A DNA stretch of 64,000 nt from Talpa occidentalis (lineage: Eukaryota; Chordata; Mammalia; Eulipotyphla; Talpidae), in contig NW_023601104.1 of the NCBI RefSeq assembly GCF_014898055.3, positions 72,957,106-73,021,105 on the forward strand, written 5' to 3'. This document shows, one piece after another, positions 23,094-34,752 of the stretch (position 1 is its first letter; every line of letters begins with the position of its first letter). The position numbers and the translations under genes were made by a program. The notes below the pieces were generated by a model. The model did no database searches. It was not told the DNA's origin and worked only from the letters and a program-made list of their open reading frames with translations.

Positions 23094-23111
23094 AAGAAAT
23101 ACATACATACT

Positions 23112-24635
23112 ATAATGAGCATGTCACTTAGCCTAGAACTAACTCGTTTGTGGAAGTGGGAAATTGTAAACCAGCCGTTGGTGGTTGGCTCATTGTTTTC
23201 TGTTGGGCATTGGCATTGAACAACATAATTATTATACAACATCTTTTATAGTCTCAACTCCTGGGTCATGTTCTCTGCCTATGGAAAGGAGGCCCTTTGA
23301 GGCAAGCATTTATAATCGACATCTGTTTTATCACAACTGAAAATGTCATGCAATACTCAGCCTCCTTTCTTCAGTTAACTTCCATGTCATTGCTGGAAAT
23401 TCTCATCTGTACCTCCTGCTTTACCTGACAGCTAAAAAACTCTAGAATTGTAATGATATTTGAAACCTCCAAATCAGCCACTCATAGCAGTAAAGGTGTC
23501 ACTTCTATGTGATTTGGCAATGTCTGTTTAAGATCTTTGTATGCAGATGGTGCTCTCTCTCTGATTGTGAAAAAGAATGTTCCTGATGTTTTGCTGGTTG
23601 TGCATTTCTACATGGCTGTGCTCATGGGGTGTAGTTTTCTGCTTTTGCTTATGATTCTCCTCTATAGAAACACAGGTAGCTAAAATAAAAATTTGTATTA
23701 AGCTCAAATTGCTCCTTAACATGTTTGAACAAATTTAAGTTTTTGAAACAAAAGGTGGTGTAACTGGCTCTATGTAGATTTTCCTCCATGAACTCTTAGC
23801 TCTGTCCACAGAAAGGACTATCAACAATGCCAACGTTGTAGTGAAGTAGCAATAAGCATGCCCGGAAGAGAATCCCACCGAGGAATTGGTGTTCCTTGGA
23901 GGGGTGGCGGGTTTCAGGTCAGGGGCAGGGGACCTGAAGATGTACCTGCAGTGTCCTGCCATTCCAGATAGCAGGGAAGGCATCAAAAACAAGGATCATA
24001 TCAGCAGGACTCAGGAGCCAAATAAAGAAGTTTCCATTGTCAAAGATGGGACAATTGTTGCTTCAATAGGGATAAAATTGTAAGAATGTATTTAAGTTCA
24101 TCAAATATGTTTAAGTCCATGGGTTCCTGATGATATTTGGGATAAAACAATTGGGCATTTTTGGAAGATGAAAACCAATTATGCATCATCATGAAGACTG
24201 ATAAATAAAACCAAAGAATCTAACATTTGTCCTTCCCTTGGTAAACTGCATCACTGGGTAACCAGTGATAAAGAAAGGAAACATCTCTTTATGGAAGTAT
24301 ACCAACTAATAAGTGAAAAAGAAATGACAGAATCAGAACCTCACCATTTTGCAACCTCCGGTGAATTAATGGATCCAGGTATTGAACATCGACAGCTGCT
24401 AACCTCACAAAAAGGGAGAGACGCAGACATTATGTGCCTCCTGATGAAAAGCACACCACATCTATAACCTTGCCAAAGGGCTCAAACTTAAGTCTAATCA
24501 AGCCTTTGGATCCTGCTACCAATTTGCAGAAAACACAGAGCTTAGAGGAATGTATTGAACAGTTTCTTGAATATGCAATCAGCAAAATCCAGACTGTGGG
24601 AAACTTTACAGGTTAAAAGGCTCTGGTTTTTAACA
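23112..24635. other. Unassigned DNA, possibly old LINE fragments
   Basis: No gene recognised. 23840-24420 has the look of an old L1 untranslated or ORF-flanking fragment ('gatgggacaattgttgcttc', 'gttcctgatgatatttggga'), but I cannot place it with confidence. The 60-aa frame at 24434-24616 lacks a domain. Confidence 0.35.
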
Positions 24636-24639
24636 AAAT

Positions 24640-24680
24640 AGATGGATAGATGGATGGATGGACAGATAGATAGATAGATG
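24640..24680. repeat. GATG/GATA tetranucleotide microsatellite
   Basis: Mixed runs of gatg, gaca and gata tetranucleotides, for example 'gatggatagatggatggatg' at 24641. Likely length-polymorphic. Confidence 0.93.
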
Positions 24681-24689
24681 TTATCTGTC

Positions 24690-25770
24690 TCTATGCATGA
24701 GAGGATTTAGACAGAATTTGTAGGTTAAAAAGATTTAAAAAACATACCACATTTTTTTAATTGACAAAGCTAAATTATAACGTTTTAGGGATACTGTTAG
24801 TGGTAAACCAAGGAAGTGGTTGGTAAAGACTCAGAATAGTTAATAATTAAGATAATAGAGCAAACAACAGAAACTGTTATTTCCTGTGTAACTGCGAGTG
24901 CAAATTGAGTCATGCCAGCGGACCCCTCATCTGCCATGTTTGGGGATTCCACATAGGTTTGCCTCTTTAGCCAGATTTGCATCCCCTGCAGCAGGTGCCA
25001 GGGGGCCACACCCCCACAGGTTTCTGCCCTGGGAAAAGCAGAGCAGCTACTTTATTCCCATCTATCCTCACTAAGATGGTAAATTCAGTGTTTACTTTTT
25101 TTTCTCCATCTGTCCAGGAAAATGAAAACAAAAACAAACGCTGGGCCTGTCTGAATCATTTTCCTTACTGGCCCTGCAATAGCCCAGGAGTCCTATTTGG
25201 CTGTTTCATGACAAGCCAATTAGATAAAGATTGTTAATCAGAGTAATGAAGGGAGAAGGGACCTGAGGAAAGGGAGGGAGGGACGGGAAGTGGCAGAGGC
25301 AGTAATGGAAGACCAAGAGCACTGGCCCCCCTCCCCGCTCTGATGTTTTATTCAGGCTATTTGCAAATGAGCCCATGGAAACAGCATTAACAATAAATGA
25401 GATGCTTTAGAGTGTGGAGAAGAAGGGGAGGGAGCTTTGAGTGCTGTTCCCTGCCAGCCAGGCTCGAAGGCTCCTCATCTTCTCAACCAAGGTGAGCCCT
25501 TCTCAGGTGGTTTTACCTGCTCACCCAGCTGGAATCAGACCTCCAAAGAGGCTCATATGCCATTTAGAAAATAATATGAAGAAATTTCAGAGATTTTCCT
25601 ACCACACAAGAGCTGACCTGAAAGGCAAAGCCAGCACATCAATACCTGGAGGCTGGAAACTCATTCTTAGTCTCAGCATTCATGTTACCACAACCCAAAA
25701 GATGGTAAAGTAATTGCTCTACTTTATTAAAGTAGCTGTGACTTGATTTATGCATTACAATGAACCAAGC
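24690..25770. other. Unassigned non-coding DNA; possible regulatory element
   Basis: Unique-looking sequence. At about 25355-25400 there is an octamer-like 'atttgcaaatgagccc' and nearby 'cagcattaacaataaatgag', and at about 25225-25240 'ttgttaatcagagtaatgaa'. Both are compatible with POU/homeodomain sites, so a conserved element is possible but unproven. Confidence 0.35.
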
Positions 25771-25775
25771 ACTTT

Positions 25776-26240
25776 TGTTCGAGCTCTTGTTTGGCTTTAC
25801 TGAAATGGTGAAAGGAATTTAGAAAGAAATCTAAACCAAAGATTCAAGCCAGGGACATTTATTGTCACGTCTGCTCTGACTGGCCCAAATTTGAGAGCGA
25901 GCCTTCACAAAATGCTGACCTTGAATGGTTTGCTGACAGAAGCAGCTATGTGCTGGGTGGAAGAGGCCGGTGTGAAAAGCAGTCATGATCTTGACTGATG
26001 TCATTGAGCAGGGATTTTACATCCCCCATACTCCCTCACCTTGACCCAGAAGGCCGAGAGCCCACAAGAGGCCTCCAACTGGCAAAAGGAAAGACCATTA
26101 ATGTCCCAGACTAACCAACTTGCTTGTAAGACCTTATCCACCAAGTGGATCCACACTTCTCATGGAACTGCAGTCTTGCGAAGTCAAGCCATTTGAAGCT
26201 CTTTTCCACCTCTCAATTCCATCATGAAACACTCGGAAGG
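25776..26240 (-). mobile_element. 3' LTR-like end of the ERV1 remnant
   Basis: The retroviral 3' LTR in minus orientation. The plus-strand left edge is TGTTCGAGC at 25776. The minus strand carries AATAAA (plus 'tttatt' at about 25859), followed by a U5-like segment ending in ...GAACA. It resembles the right-hand LTR only over its first ~105 plus-strand bases. The U3 part does not clearly align, so either the two are from diverged subfamilies or this assignment is partly wrong. Confidence 0.5.
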
Positions 26241-27472
26241 CCACCTCTGCCTGTTGGGAGGATGGGATATTAGATCCTATATTCAGATTCTGTCACTTGC
26301 TCCTAATGTCAGGGGTACATTGAGTTAAAGTAGTGTAAGACTATGACTTCTGCTGGGGAGGCCATATCCAAGGGGTTTACTGTCAGAATGTTTCTCTCAG
26401 TCTTTCTGTGAAAGTGGAGGGCGTCTCCTGAGGCTCCTGGGCAATATCATTAGCCTTTGTCCTGTCGACAGATCTCTGGCTAACCAGCCTCATTCTCCTT
26501 AAGCGAGGTGGGCAATAATGCTCGCACAGAGCCCCATGAGCCTGGTTAGTGAGGTCCCACTGAGGGTTGTTAACTGGGACCACAGCTGCAGCTGAGCATC
26601 AGGGTAGCTCACCTGGGGCATCCTGGGGATCTCTGTCACCTCCTCTCTTGACTTCTCCAGGACTGAGAGCTGCTCTTCCTCTGTGAAATCATTGGTGAGC
26701 AGGGTCTGGATGTCCCTATGTGGGTTAGTAAATCTTACCATGCCTGTAAATATCTCCAGATCCTCCTGGAGACCTTTGCAGTGTGACTGTCAATTGCGCA
26801 AGTCAGAAGTGAAAAAGGGAATGTGGACATCATCAGCCCTAGTTCCCCATTAGGGACCTGCCCTAGGAGACAGTTTCTACCAATGCGGCGGGGGCGGGGG
26901 GGGGCAGGGGGAGGTGAGTTTGCTGGTATTCAGTTCTTCTGCAAATAGTGGCAGGACTAAGACCTGGGGGTGTGGATGGGGAACAGGGGAAGCTGAGGGT
27001 CAGGTAAGGAAGGTGAAGTGGGGAGCAGGCAAGGGGAGGTACAGTAGGAACAAGAGTGGCAATGGAGCAGAACCAAACAAGGTAGAGGAGGGGGAAGCAG
27101 AAGGGGAAGGGGGCTGACTCCTCTCCCAGCAAGGGAACGTGAAATAAGATAACTGGCTCCTCAACAGGACTGTCAATTTCGGGAAGATACTTCACACACC
27201 TTGAAGGTGAAGTTCACACTGCTTCTGCAGGCCATCCTTTTGGCACAGTGCCACGAACATTTGAACATGACATTTAGCCCCATTTCTGTCATTGGCAAAA
27301 TAAATGCAATTGCTAAATGATATTGTAGTTTAGGGTACCACGAAAGCACTCTTCTTCCTTGTCTTCCAATTGATATTCTGGCCACAGTATTATAGAGAAA
27401 GGCAGTTGAGTAGGAGAAACCCTTCCGATGACTAAGACTGTTCCGGAGGAACTTCACCACCTGCTTTCCCAC
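26240..27472 (-). pseudogene. Gag-like relic of the ERV1 remnant
   Basis: Broken minus-strand reading frames in the order expected for gammaretrovirus-type Gag: a frame beginning Met-Gly at 27472 (possible matrix start), a proline-rich segment at about 26863-27040, then capsid-like segments at 26499-26741 (acidic 'FTEEEQLSVLEKSREEV') and 26383-26583 ('VNNPQWDLTNQ', ending 'TFTERLRETF' at a stop), with a last trace to about 26260. There is at least one frameshift near 26560-26590 and several stops. It cannot encode a functional protein. The evidence is motif resemblance only, with no alignment run. Confidence 0.55.
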
Positions 27473-27944
27473 ATTGGTGAGCCAATTTCAAACCCGTAGC
27501 CAACTACGTAAGTGGCTTTTGCATGTGCTTTGTGTCTCTGAGTGAAAGAATAATTTCAACCCGAAAAAGGTCACTGATCTCTACCCCATGTTGCCCACCT
27601 CGATAGAAAGGGTCCCTTCACCCCTGGATGTAGGAAGAGGTAAAGAAACTCTTTCTTTTCCCAATAATAATCTTTTAGCCAAATGTGGTGCTGGGACTTC
27701 CACACACCTCCCTTACCTTGGTGAGCAGAACAGGCACTATTCCATGCACCTGCGGTTCTCACACCTCTCCTGCTTGAAACTGAAAGTAAATGTAAGCTGA
27801 GCCACAGAAACTGGGTCACTTACCTCCCTGGAGGAGCCAAGAACACAAGAGTTCTTGTAGCTGCTGGGGTTACCCAGGGAAGCTGGCAGCTCTGTCCCAG
27901 CCTCACAGGGACAAGTGAGTGGTCTCGAAGAGAGGGAGACCCCT

Positions 27945-27962
27945 GTCCATTTGTGGTTGCCA
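27945..27962 (-). other. Primer-binding-site-like sequence, tRNA-Arg type
   Basis: The minus strand reads TGGCAACCACAAATGGAC, four bases after the LTR end (TG at 27967 on plus). It differs at three of 18 positions from the complement of a mammalian tRNA-Arg 3' end (TGGCGACCACGAAGGGAC). Two of the three are CpG-decay type changes. This supports a retroviral origin and an ERV9-like tRNA-Arg priming class. Confidence 0.62.
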
Positions 27963-27966
27963 AATT

Positions 27967-28390
27967 TGTTAGAGTGCTTATCTAGCTTTATTGATACGAT
28001 GAGAAGAATTTAGAGAGAAACCTAACTGAAGATTCAATTTGTGGATGTTGACTGTGGCTCACACAGGCATAAAGGGGCAGCATCTGCCTTGAGCTAAACT
28101 CCTGGCCAAAGAGCAGTGGAGTTCCTGGTTTGACAGGGTTGATCACCAAGGTGGGTTAGCAGGGGATTGGCTGGCCAGCGTTTTTGTGGTTTTTCAGACA
28201 AATGAGGGCTGCATTAACTCCACAATGGGAAGGTAACAAACAAGAGCCAGTTTCCAGGAGCCCTGCAACACGTTCACATACATTGTCACATCATTCTCAT
28301 AATAATCCTATAGAAACCGAACAGGTTATGCAGGGTCTAAAAATCCTCACTGTAAGGAATGCAGGTGTTTCCAGATTTCTTTCCCTTTGA
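27967..28390 (-). mobile_element. 5' LTR-like end of the ERV1 remnant
   Basis: The retroviral 5' LTR in minus orientation. Its plus-strand left edge is TGTTAGAGTGC at 27967. The minus strand holds an AATAAA-type signal about 20 bases before that end (plus 'ctttattgatac' near 27987). It adjoins the tRNA-Arg-like primer site. The U3 boundary (right edge) is a guess based on typical LTR length. Confidence 0.5.
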
Positions 28391-28454
28391 ACAATTTCCT
28401 TAATTCCAAGTTACCCCACCTACTAATTTACCCAGACTTGTATAATCCCCATCC

Positions 28455-28549
28455 TTCCATTCAACCAAATCAGAAACTCTGGGGGTGAGGCACAGCCACC
28501 TGTGTTTAATAAGGTGGTCCTGATGCATGCTGAAGTTTGAGACCCACTG
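28455..28549 (+). mobile_element. MER5A-like hAT-Charlie DNA transposon remnant
   Basis: The 3' half of a MER5-type element: 'aatcagaaactctgggggtg', 'ggcacagccacctgtgttta', 'ggtggtcctgatgcatgctg' and the terminal inverted repeat region 'tttgagacccactg' ending at 28549. These are non-autonomous hAT elements of early placental age. The 5' half is missing. Confidence 0.85.
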
Positions 28550-29194
28550 GTATAGAGTTCCCTCTCTAAGCTCTGGCTTGTTTCTTATACTTCATTTAGG
28601 CTGCAATTTGGGCTGGCATTTAAGAGATGGAAGGAAGGTCTTGTGTGCTTGGTATTCCTTCTTCCATTTTATTACCCTGGGGATCATTCTGAAAACTCAA
28701 GCTTCTGAGCAAAACCTCTCTTGCTTGTAATTTAATCCTTCATTTGCATTGCCAATAATAGTGGGAGGAAAGAAGTTCCAGGAGACCAACTAGCTTTTAA
28801 GTGCTTTATTTAATCTGGTCAGAGGCATGCCTGGGAATGGAAAGCCCAGGTTTCCGAGCCCAAGAATAAACAAGAGCATGGAGCCATGAGAAGAGGGGCT
28901 GCGGTGGTCATGGACTGGAGGTGCTGCAGGTTTGGACACAACAACAAATACAAGACAGAGTCAGATTGGGGGCGAGTGTTTGCACAGAGAAGAGACAAGT
29001 AGATATGACTATCACCCAAACTGAGAATTACTAGCTGTCAGGAAATGATCTAGTCCAGCTTCCCCCTCTGGTCAGTCCTGAACCTCCATCTCTCCAGACC
29101 AAGGACCTCTATTTCTTCAGTCTTGGGAGGTACTGATACCATTCACTGATAGTAAAAGAAAGAGCATGAGAGCATGCATTCAGTCCTGGGGTAA
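28550..29194. other. Unassigned non-coding DNA
   Basis: No gene or confident repeat recognised. Confidence 0.45.
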
Positions 29195-30060
29195 GTCTTT
29201 TTGAGATTGTGCACAGTGCCAGGTGTATAAAGGTGCACTGCCACCTCAAGGAGTTAATGTTTTACTGGAAAAGGTGGATATCAATCTATTAGGTGTATGT
29301 TCACAACCTGTGAATATGGCAAAGGACTGTGTAACAGGAAACCTGGCCTAGTCTCAGGTCAGGGAAGTTTCTCCTGGGTTCAGGGGTTATTTGGTTGGGG
29401 TCCAAAGAATATATGGGGGTTAATTTGGCAAATGGAGATGCTGATGGTGGGGAGAACATCACAGGCAAAGGGAAAGGATATGAAGCGAGATGGAGAATGG
29501 AAAGTTTAAGGATTAGAAAGAAGAATCGTGGAAGGAACCCAGGTCACAGGGAAGGGAGGCCTGGCATCAGATGATGCAGAAGTGGTAGGCAGAGGCCAGG
29601 TCGTGTAGATTTATGAAGCTTTGGGTCTTCATCCTAAAAGCTACGGGGAAGACTTTGAAGGACTTTAAGCAGAAGGCTACTGGGGACCCTTTCTCATGTT
29701 GTGACTTTCACTCTGGTTATGCCTTGGAGAGTGAATGTAGATCACAGGAGCATAAGCCAGTTACAAAGTTAGAACAATGAACCAGGGGATTCTGACCAAG
29801 AACTTGCAGTAGGAGGACAGAGAAGAGTGAAGACTAGAGAGAGACTTAGATGAAATACACAGGCTTTGGGTAGGAAATGGATGGGGTAAGAAGAAGAAAT
29901 AGCATCAAGGGCTTTTCTAGGTCATTAGATGAAGTTACTACACAAGGCTGAAGATGGGGTGGAGGCTGCTTTGGGAACAAGGCAGTGGATTAGCTACATG
30001 TGTAGAAGAGATGTACCCAGAAAGTACAAGTGATGAAAACTAAGGCAAGTCTGCAGTGAA
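29195..30060 (-). mobile_element. Antisense LINE-2 fragment
   Basis: Minus-strand L2 ORF2 and 3' end: 'agtgccaggtgtataaaggt' at the 3' terminus, then 'catcacaggcaaagggaaag', 'ggccaggtcgtgtagattta', 'tgaaggactttaagcagaag' and a following 'ttcactctggttatg'. This matches the order of the L2 reverse complement. Frames are broken. Confidence 0.65.
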
Positions 30061-32100
30061 TAAGACTCACAGGTATTTAGTGTTTAATTAAAGGAGGCGT
30101 CCAAACAGCGCTCAGTTATTCATGGTGATCTAATGTGCTATTAGGGGCCCATTCCTCCTATAGCAATCTCTGGGTTTTATTTACACCTTAACTGGCAGGT
30201 GTAAGAGAGGGGCATGGGGTGGAGGGCAGTTCACTTAGTCATGCACATCTGGTGGAGAGATGGAATCTTAACAGTCTCATCTACTTGGAATACCAGTTTA
30301 CTGTGACTATTTAGCTTCCAGAACAACAATCCTCTCCCTGAAGGGAAGGGCTGCATACAAATGCAATTTACATCTCCAGCAACTTTCTACAACCATTCCT
30401 TAATGAATTAGTCAAACCATCAAGGTGTTCAAATTGGTTCCTGTGATCCTTTTATCTTCCAGGTTGTTTGCCTTTAAAGTTTAGAACAGAATTGAAGAGT
30501 ATTTATAGCAGCAACGGGGACATTTTTGTGAGCCTGAGGGAAGGGGTCTTTGATAAATAAACACTGCAGAAAATGAATGCAGCCGCAGGTTTTTCTGCGA
30601 TGACTCTTGGCTGGTATGTTGGAAAGGTGCAGGGGAGGCAGCCACATCGACTTAGAGATCTACCTGGAGAAAGGGATGCCAAAACCATGATAAATTTTTA
30701 ATTGCACACTTGATCTGTTTAATGATGAGGAATCCAGATAGCTTTGGCTTTCTGTACTAGAACGGGTCAGGACAGCATCTAACAGTCCACTCAGGAGAGA
30801 AGAGTGAAGATAAATTGATGAAGAGACTCTATCCAAGGGCAGGAGCAGGCGAAAGGAAGCCAATCTGGAATAGTGAAGTGCCCAGACTACCCAGAACGCC
30901 CCAGCACCCCAAAGCATGAAAGGGGAAGAGGAGAAACTGGGTGGTTACTGCCACACCTGTGGGGCTGCCCTGACTCTGCTGTGGAACGAAGTCCTGCCAG
31001 CCACACCTCTGCAGGGAGGGAGCCTGGGGGTCCTCAGGCCTCTCTTCAGGCAGGTGCTTCCCATTGGTCCTCATCAAACCTGAGACGGCCTCCCTTCTGG
31101 CAGGCAGCCCCCCTAGGCACAAAGCACAGTAGAGTGGGTGAGCAGGAGCCAGCAGAGCCTGGCACCTGAGTCAAGAGACTGATTCAGATCTGCAAATTTA
31201 TGTGGAACGATACATTAATGTAGGTCTATAGATTTCACAGCCAAAGCTTTTCTGGTTTCACAATTATAGAGTTAATCCCACAGAGACAGTATTAAAGCAG
31301 CAGCAGAAAGCAGACCTGCTCGCCCAGGGTGTGGCTGCGGTGGGTGGGGGAGGGGACTGGACTGGGTAACACCGGGGTGTTTCATCCGTTTCCCTCTGAA
31401 GTCAGCTCTGGCCACTGGCTCTTCTATTTATTTATTTTTCCTTCTTCTTCTTTTTTTTTTTTTCCCAGACAGAGACAGGACTTGAATTATTGATGAAATC
31501 AAAAGGATAAGTTTGGGGATTGCATGTTTCCATCCTGCATGTTGTTTGTCCAGTAAATAACATTTCCTCTGTCAAATGCGCTTTCATCTTATGGGTGAGC
31601 TCCAGACTTAAGCAGACATTGCTGCTTCCGCTGCTTCCCTTGGCGCGAACCCTCTGTGATCCAGGTTCATTTTGATCTGCTTTTCCCTGCATGCAGTCAG
31701 GATGGAGTCTCCTGGGCACTTTCCCCTTGGCCCTGGTTTATTTTCCATCGTGCAATACCCTCAGCAACAGACTTTGCTCCTGGTCTTTTTCCTGAATAAA
31801 CGTTTCCTCACTGTAACTTGCTAATTTCAGAGCAGTTAAAATGCTCCCCTTGGTGGCTCGGGGATCCCCTGAGGGCCCCCAGAAGAGGTAGAGCTGCTCA
31901 GACACTGCCCTCTGCTGGCTGAAGACGGCTGGGACGGCTCCGTCCGCAGTGAGGCCTGTGTGCCCGCTCCGAAGCTCACCCCCTCCCACCGGGTGGTGGG
32001 TCGATACACCTGCAATGCAGGTAAGGCATTACTCGCCCAGGAAATGTCTCTCATTGACAAACTACATGTAAAAGAAATCGTAAGACTATGATACATGAAG
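30061..32100. other. Unassigned non-coding DNA
   Basis: About 2 kb with no gene. A relatively GC-rich stretch at about 30880-31150 carries overlapping 97- and 98-aa frames on opposite strands, both without domains. A T-rich tract lies at 31449-31463. The stretch at about 30085-30200 is unique-looking. Confidence 0.4.
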
Positions 32101-32189
32101 GTTTTGATGGTCTACAAAAGGATTTCTAAATAACACACACACAAGACTCAATTTGGAGGTGGAGGTGGTACCATTAGTATAGCTACCTT

Positions 32190-33235
32190 CCAAGATAAAT
32201 TTGACTGCATCGGAAACAAGAACTTCTGTATGAAAGAAGACACCATAAGCAAAGTTAAAGGACTAAAGAGAAAGTACAACAAAGGATCAGTATCTAGAAT
32301 ATATAAAGAACTTCTATAGATCAAAAAAAAGGTAGAAAAAGAGCCCAATATATAAAATGGTAATTCAAAGAAATATAAATATAAATGTAAAATTTTCTAT
32401 AAAATGAAAAATGTAAAATATAAAGGAAATAAATGATCCAAAAATGCATGACAAAAATACTCAGTTTTACTAGTAATCAGAAAAGTGGAAATTCAAACAT
32501 AAAGGAGTTTTTTTTTTTTTTAATTGACTAAGCTGGAAAAAAAAATGTAAAGGATACAGGAGAAAAGATATTTCCATCCACAACAGGTAGGATGGTAAAC
32601 TGGTACAATCACTTTGCAGTGTAATTTCGCAGTATCTATTAAAATGTAAAATGTTCATAGACTGTGATCCAGGGGTTCTGTTTTTCCATATCTCTACTAG
32701 AGAAGCACTTATCCATATGCTCAGGAAGCAGGTCCAAGGATGTTGTGCCACAGTAACAAGTGCAAAATAACTTCAACAACTATTAAAATGGGATGAACTA
32801 AATAAAGTGAATTTCATTCATACTACACACAGGAACTGCAGGGTTTTTTTTTTAAAAACCCTATATGGGCTAACATGAAAAGATCCTTAAGACCTATTGC
32901 TGAGCAAACAAAAATCAAACTGCAAAATGATACACAATAAAACCTATGTAAAAACATCCATCAACATTAAACAACATTATATATACATTTTTTTCCTATG
33001 GGTATAGTGATGCCATGAGTTGTTCAAGGAATGCTAAAATGTATAGAAGATGACACATCAAGTGGATGGCAAGAGTTACCCCTGGGTAGAGGTGAGTGTT
33101 GGAGACAGTGGTCCAAGAAGAGTTCAACCTTGTCTGTAATGCTTAAAATTTTTTATAAAATGAGAATATGTTCGTGTATTACTTGTACAACTAAAATTAA
33201 TAAAAGCTATTCTTATATTAAAAGGAAAAATTCTT
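32190..33235 (+). mobile_element. Old L1 3' end (ORF2 tail and 3' UTR)
   Basis: Sense strand of an old L1: 'aagaacttctgtatgaaaga', 'ggatcagtatctagaatata', 'aagaacttctatagatcaaa', 'tggtacaatcactttgcagt', 'gatccaggggttctgttttt', 'ggactaaataaag'-type block and 'gcaaaatgatacacaataaa' near 32922. It ends near an 'attaataaaag' tail at about 33197. No open frame survives. A 14-T run interrupts it near 32508. Confidence 0.8.
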
Positions 33236-33507
33236 TTTTAAGTCCTTATTCATATAGCATCTGCAAAGACCAAGGGATTAGTTTTATAAACAAAATGGCA
33301 CCGGGATGATTATCAAGGGACCTGCTAAGTAGAGGGCATTGTGGTTGTCATGGAAATGGCTGCCTTCAACACAAGTCATCATGTGCTTCTATCTACATGT
33401 CAGGTCATCTCCCACTCAGTGTCATGCTTTCAAATCTTGGTTCAAAAACTCAGCAGTAATAAGAAAATCCCCAGTGCTTATTAAGTGTTTGACATCAGAA
33501 TGTAATC

Positions 33508-33511
33508 TCTT

Positions 33512-33549
<38 letters not shown>

Positions 33550-33572
33550 ACTCTCTTTCTCTCTCTCTCTCC
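33508..33572. repeat. CT dinucleotide microsatellite
   Basis: Nearly pure (CT)n, longest uninterrupted run at about 33515-33547, with CCCA and TTT interruptions. It produces a spurious Ser/Leu frame on the plus strand. The bases that follow (33600-33670) weakly resemble antisense MIR. Confidence 0.95.
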
Positions 33573-33679
33573 TCTTCCTTCCCCCATCTTGCTTTGTTCA
33601 GATGAGGTTACTTAGCTTTAAAGATTTTAGATAACCTATCTGTCCAAGGTCAGTTAACCAACAAGTCATAAACATCTTT

Positions 33680-34385
33680 CCAGTTTTATTAATTTCAACA
33701 CATCAACTTTCCTGGACATCTCTGTCACTCAGGCCATGCCCATTAACAACTTCTCTGAATCATAACAGCAGCTGGTTCATTCTGGAAGAAAAATCTACCA
33801 TGGTATTAGATATTATCCAAGCCATAAAGTCAAACCAAGAAGTTCAAAGACCAATACAACTAAAGGAATGACCAAGAATTTAGCAATAATCCTCAACTAA
33901 AAGACACAAGTATTTTCACAATTAATTTTAGAACAAAAGTAACCAATAATGGAAGCCTTTCAAGATTCTCATAGGATACAATATGCTCATCTTCTGAGTT
34001 CTGGTAATTTTTGATGTAACATGAATTGCCTTTAGGTCTGCACTCCCGGCTAAGCCATTCCTGCCATGCACAGAAAAAGCAACTTGAGTGAAGTCAGGGA
34101 CTACAGAGATGTGTCTCCAGGCAGACACCCCACCCCCAGCAGGACTCTTGGGGTCCCCTTTGGTGAGGGAGGCCGGCCCCACTGCTGCAGCTAAGAGGAC
34201 TGCCGAAGGATGTTCCAGAATAAAGTATGACTGAAAAGAGCAGCAACTTAATAACTCAGAGCTGTGATTCCTCCTCACCCAATTAAAAAAAAATTAATCT
34301 CTTTTTTGTTTTTTCACTTAAGGACAGGTGTGTTTATGAATAATACAAGTAGGCAACACATGTATGATGGCAAATGAGAAGATTA
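33680..34385. other. Unassigned non-coding DNA
   Basis: No gene or confident repeat recognised. The 116-aa minus-strand frame (33928-34278) has no domain. Confidence 0.45.
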
Positions 34386-34398
34386 CAGAGGAGATTTT

Positions 34399-34660
34399 TT
34401 TTTAAGATTTACTTATTCATTCATACAAGTACTGGGTACCATCAGAAGTGCGGAAGGGTGAGAAAATTCACCAGAGCCAAAGTGGGGAGCAGAACAGGCA
34501 GACTGATGAAATACACTGCTGAGGGGAGCAGTGGGAGCAGCAGGAGAGGTTTGCGCGCCATGTGGGACCCTCGCTGGTGGCCAGGGATCGAAATGGTGTT
34601 GCAGAGGCTGCAGGTAGCTTCGCAGCCCAGTGCTCAACCGCTGTGCCACCGGGGAGGCCC
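34399..34660 (-). mobile_element. tRNA-derived SINE (subfamily B)
   Basis: Minus-strand copy. Reversed tail 'aagatttacttattcattca' and the subfamily-B 'actgggtaccatcagaagtg' are at the left. The reversed head 'ccaccggggaggccc' ends at 34660. The 12-bp 'agaggagatttt' occurs at 34387-34398 and 34664-34675 and is the likely target duplication, with three extra bases (tat) at the head side. Frames here (78 and 110 aa) are shadows. Confidence 0.93.
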
Positions 34661-34712
34661 TATAGAGGAGATTTTAAGAGCGTCACGTAGGCAAGGGGAA
34701 AAATAAGAGAAC

Positions 34713-34752
34713 ACACATGCGAGCGCGCGCGCACACACACACACACACACGC
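34713..34752. repeat. CG/CA alternating purine-pyrimidine repeat
   Basis: The run (CG)n followed by (CA)n gives strict purine-pyrimidine alternation from 34723 to 34752. Such tracts favour left-handed Z-DNA. The retained CpG run is unusual in a CpG-poor region. Confidence 0.9.

Larger units (their letters stand above)
25776..28390 (-). mobile_element. Decayed ERV1-type endogenous retrovirus, minus strand
   Basis: Two LTR-like ends in direct orientation start with TG on the plus strand at 25776 and 27967. Their first ~105 bases align by eye (e.g. 'ggaatttagaaagaaatcta' against 'agaatttagagagaaaccta') and each has an AATAAA-type signal on the minus strand. Four bases inside the right-hand LTR is an 18-base primer-binding-like site. 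Gag-like relics lie between. Pol and env are absent, so it is an internally deleted provirus. The outer edges (about 26240 for the left LTR, 28390 for the right) are approximate and no target duplication was established. Confidence 0.6.

Noticed and set aside
22656..23108. 150-aa minus-strand frame
   Set aside because: Most of it is the antisense of a plus-strand SINE; the rest is low-complexity flank.
24434..24616. 60-aa plus-strand frame with a protein-like look
   Set aside because: Too short, no domain, and embedded in probable old LINE sequence.
24640..24680. Regular short repeats considered as a CRISPR-like array
   Set aside because: They are tetranucleotide microsatellite units with no spacers; the host is mammalian.
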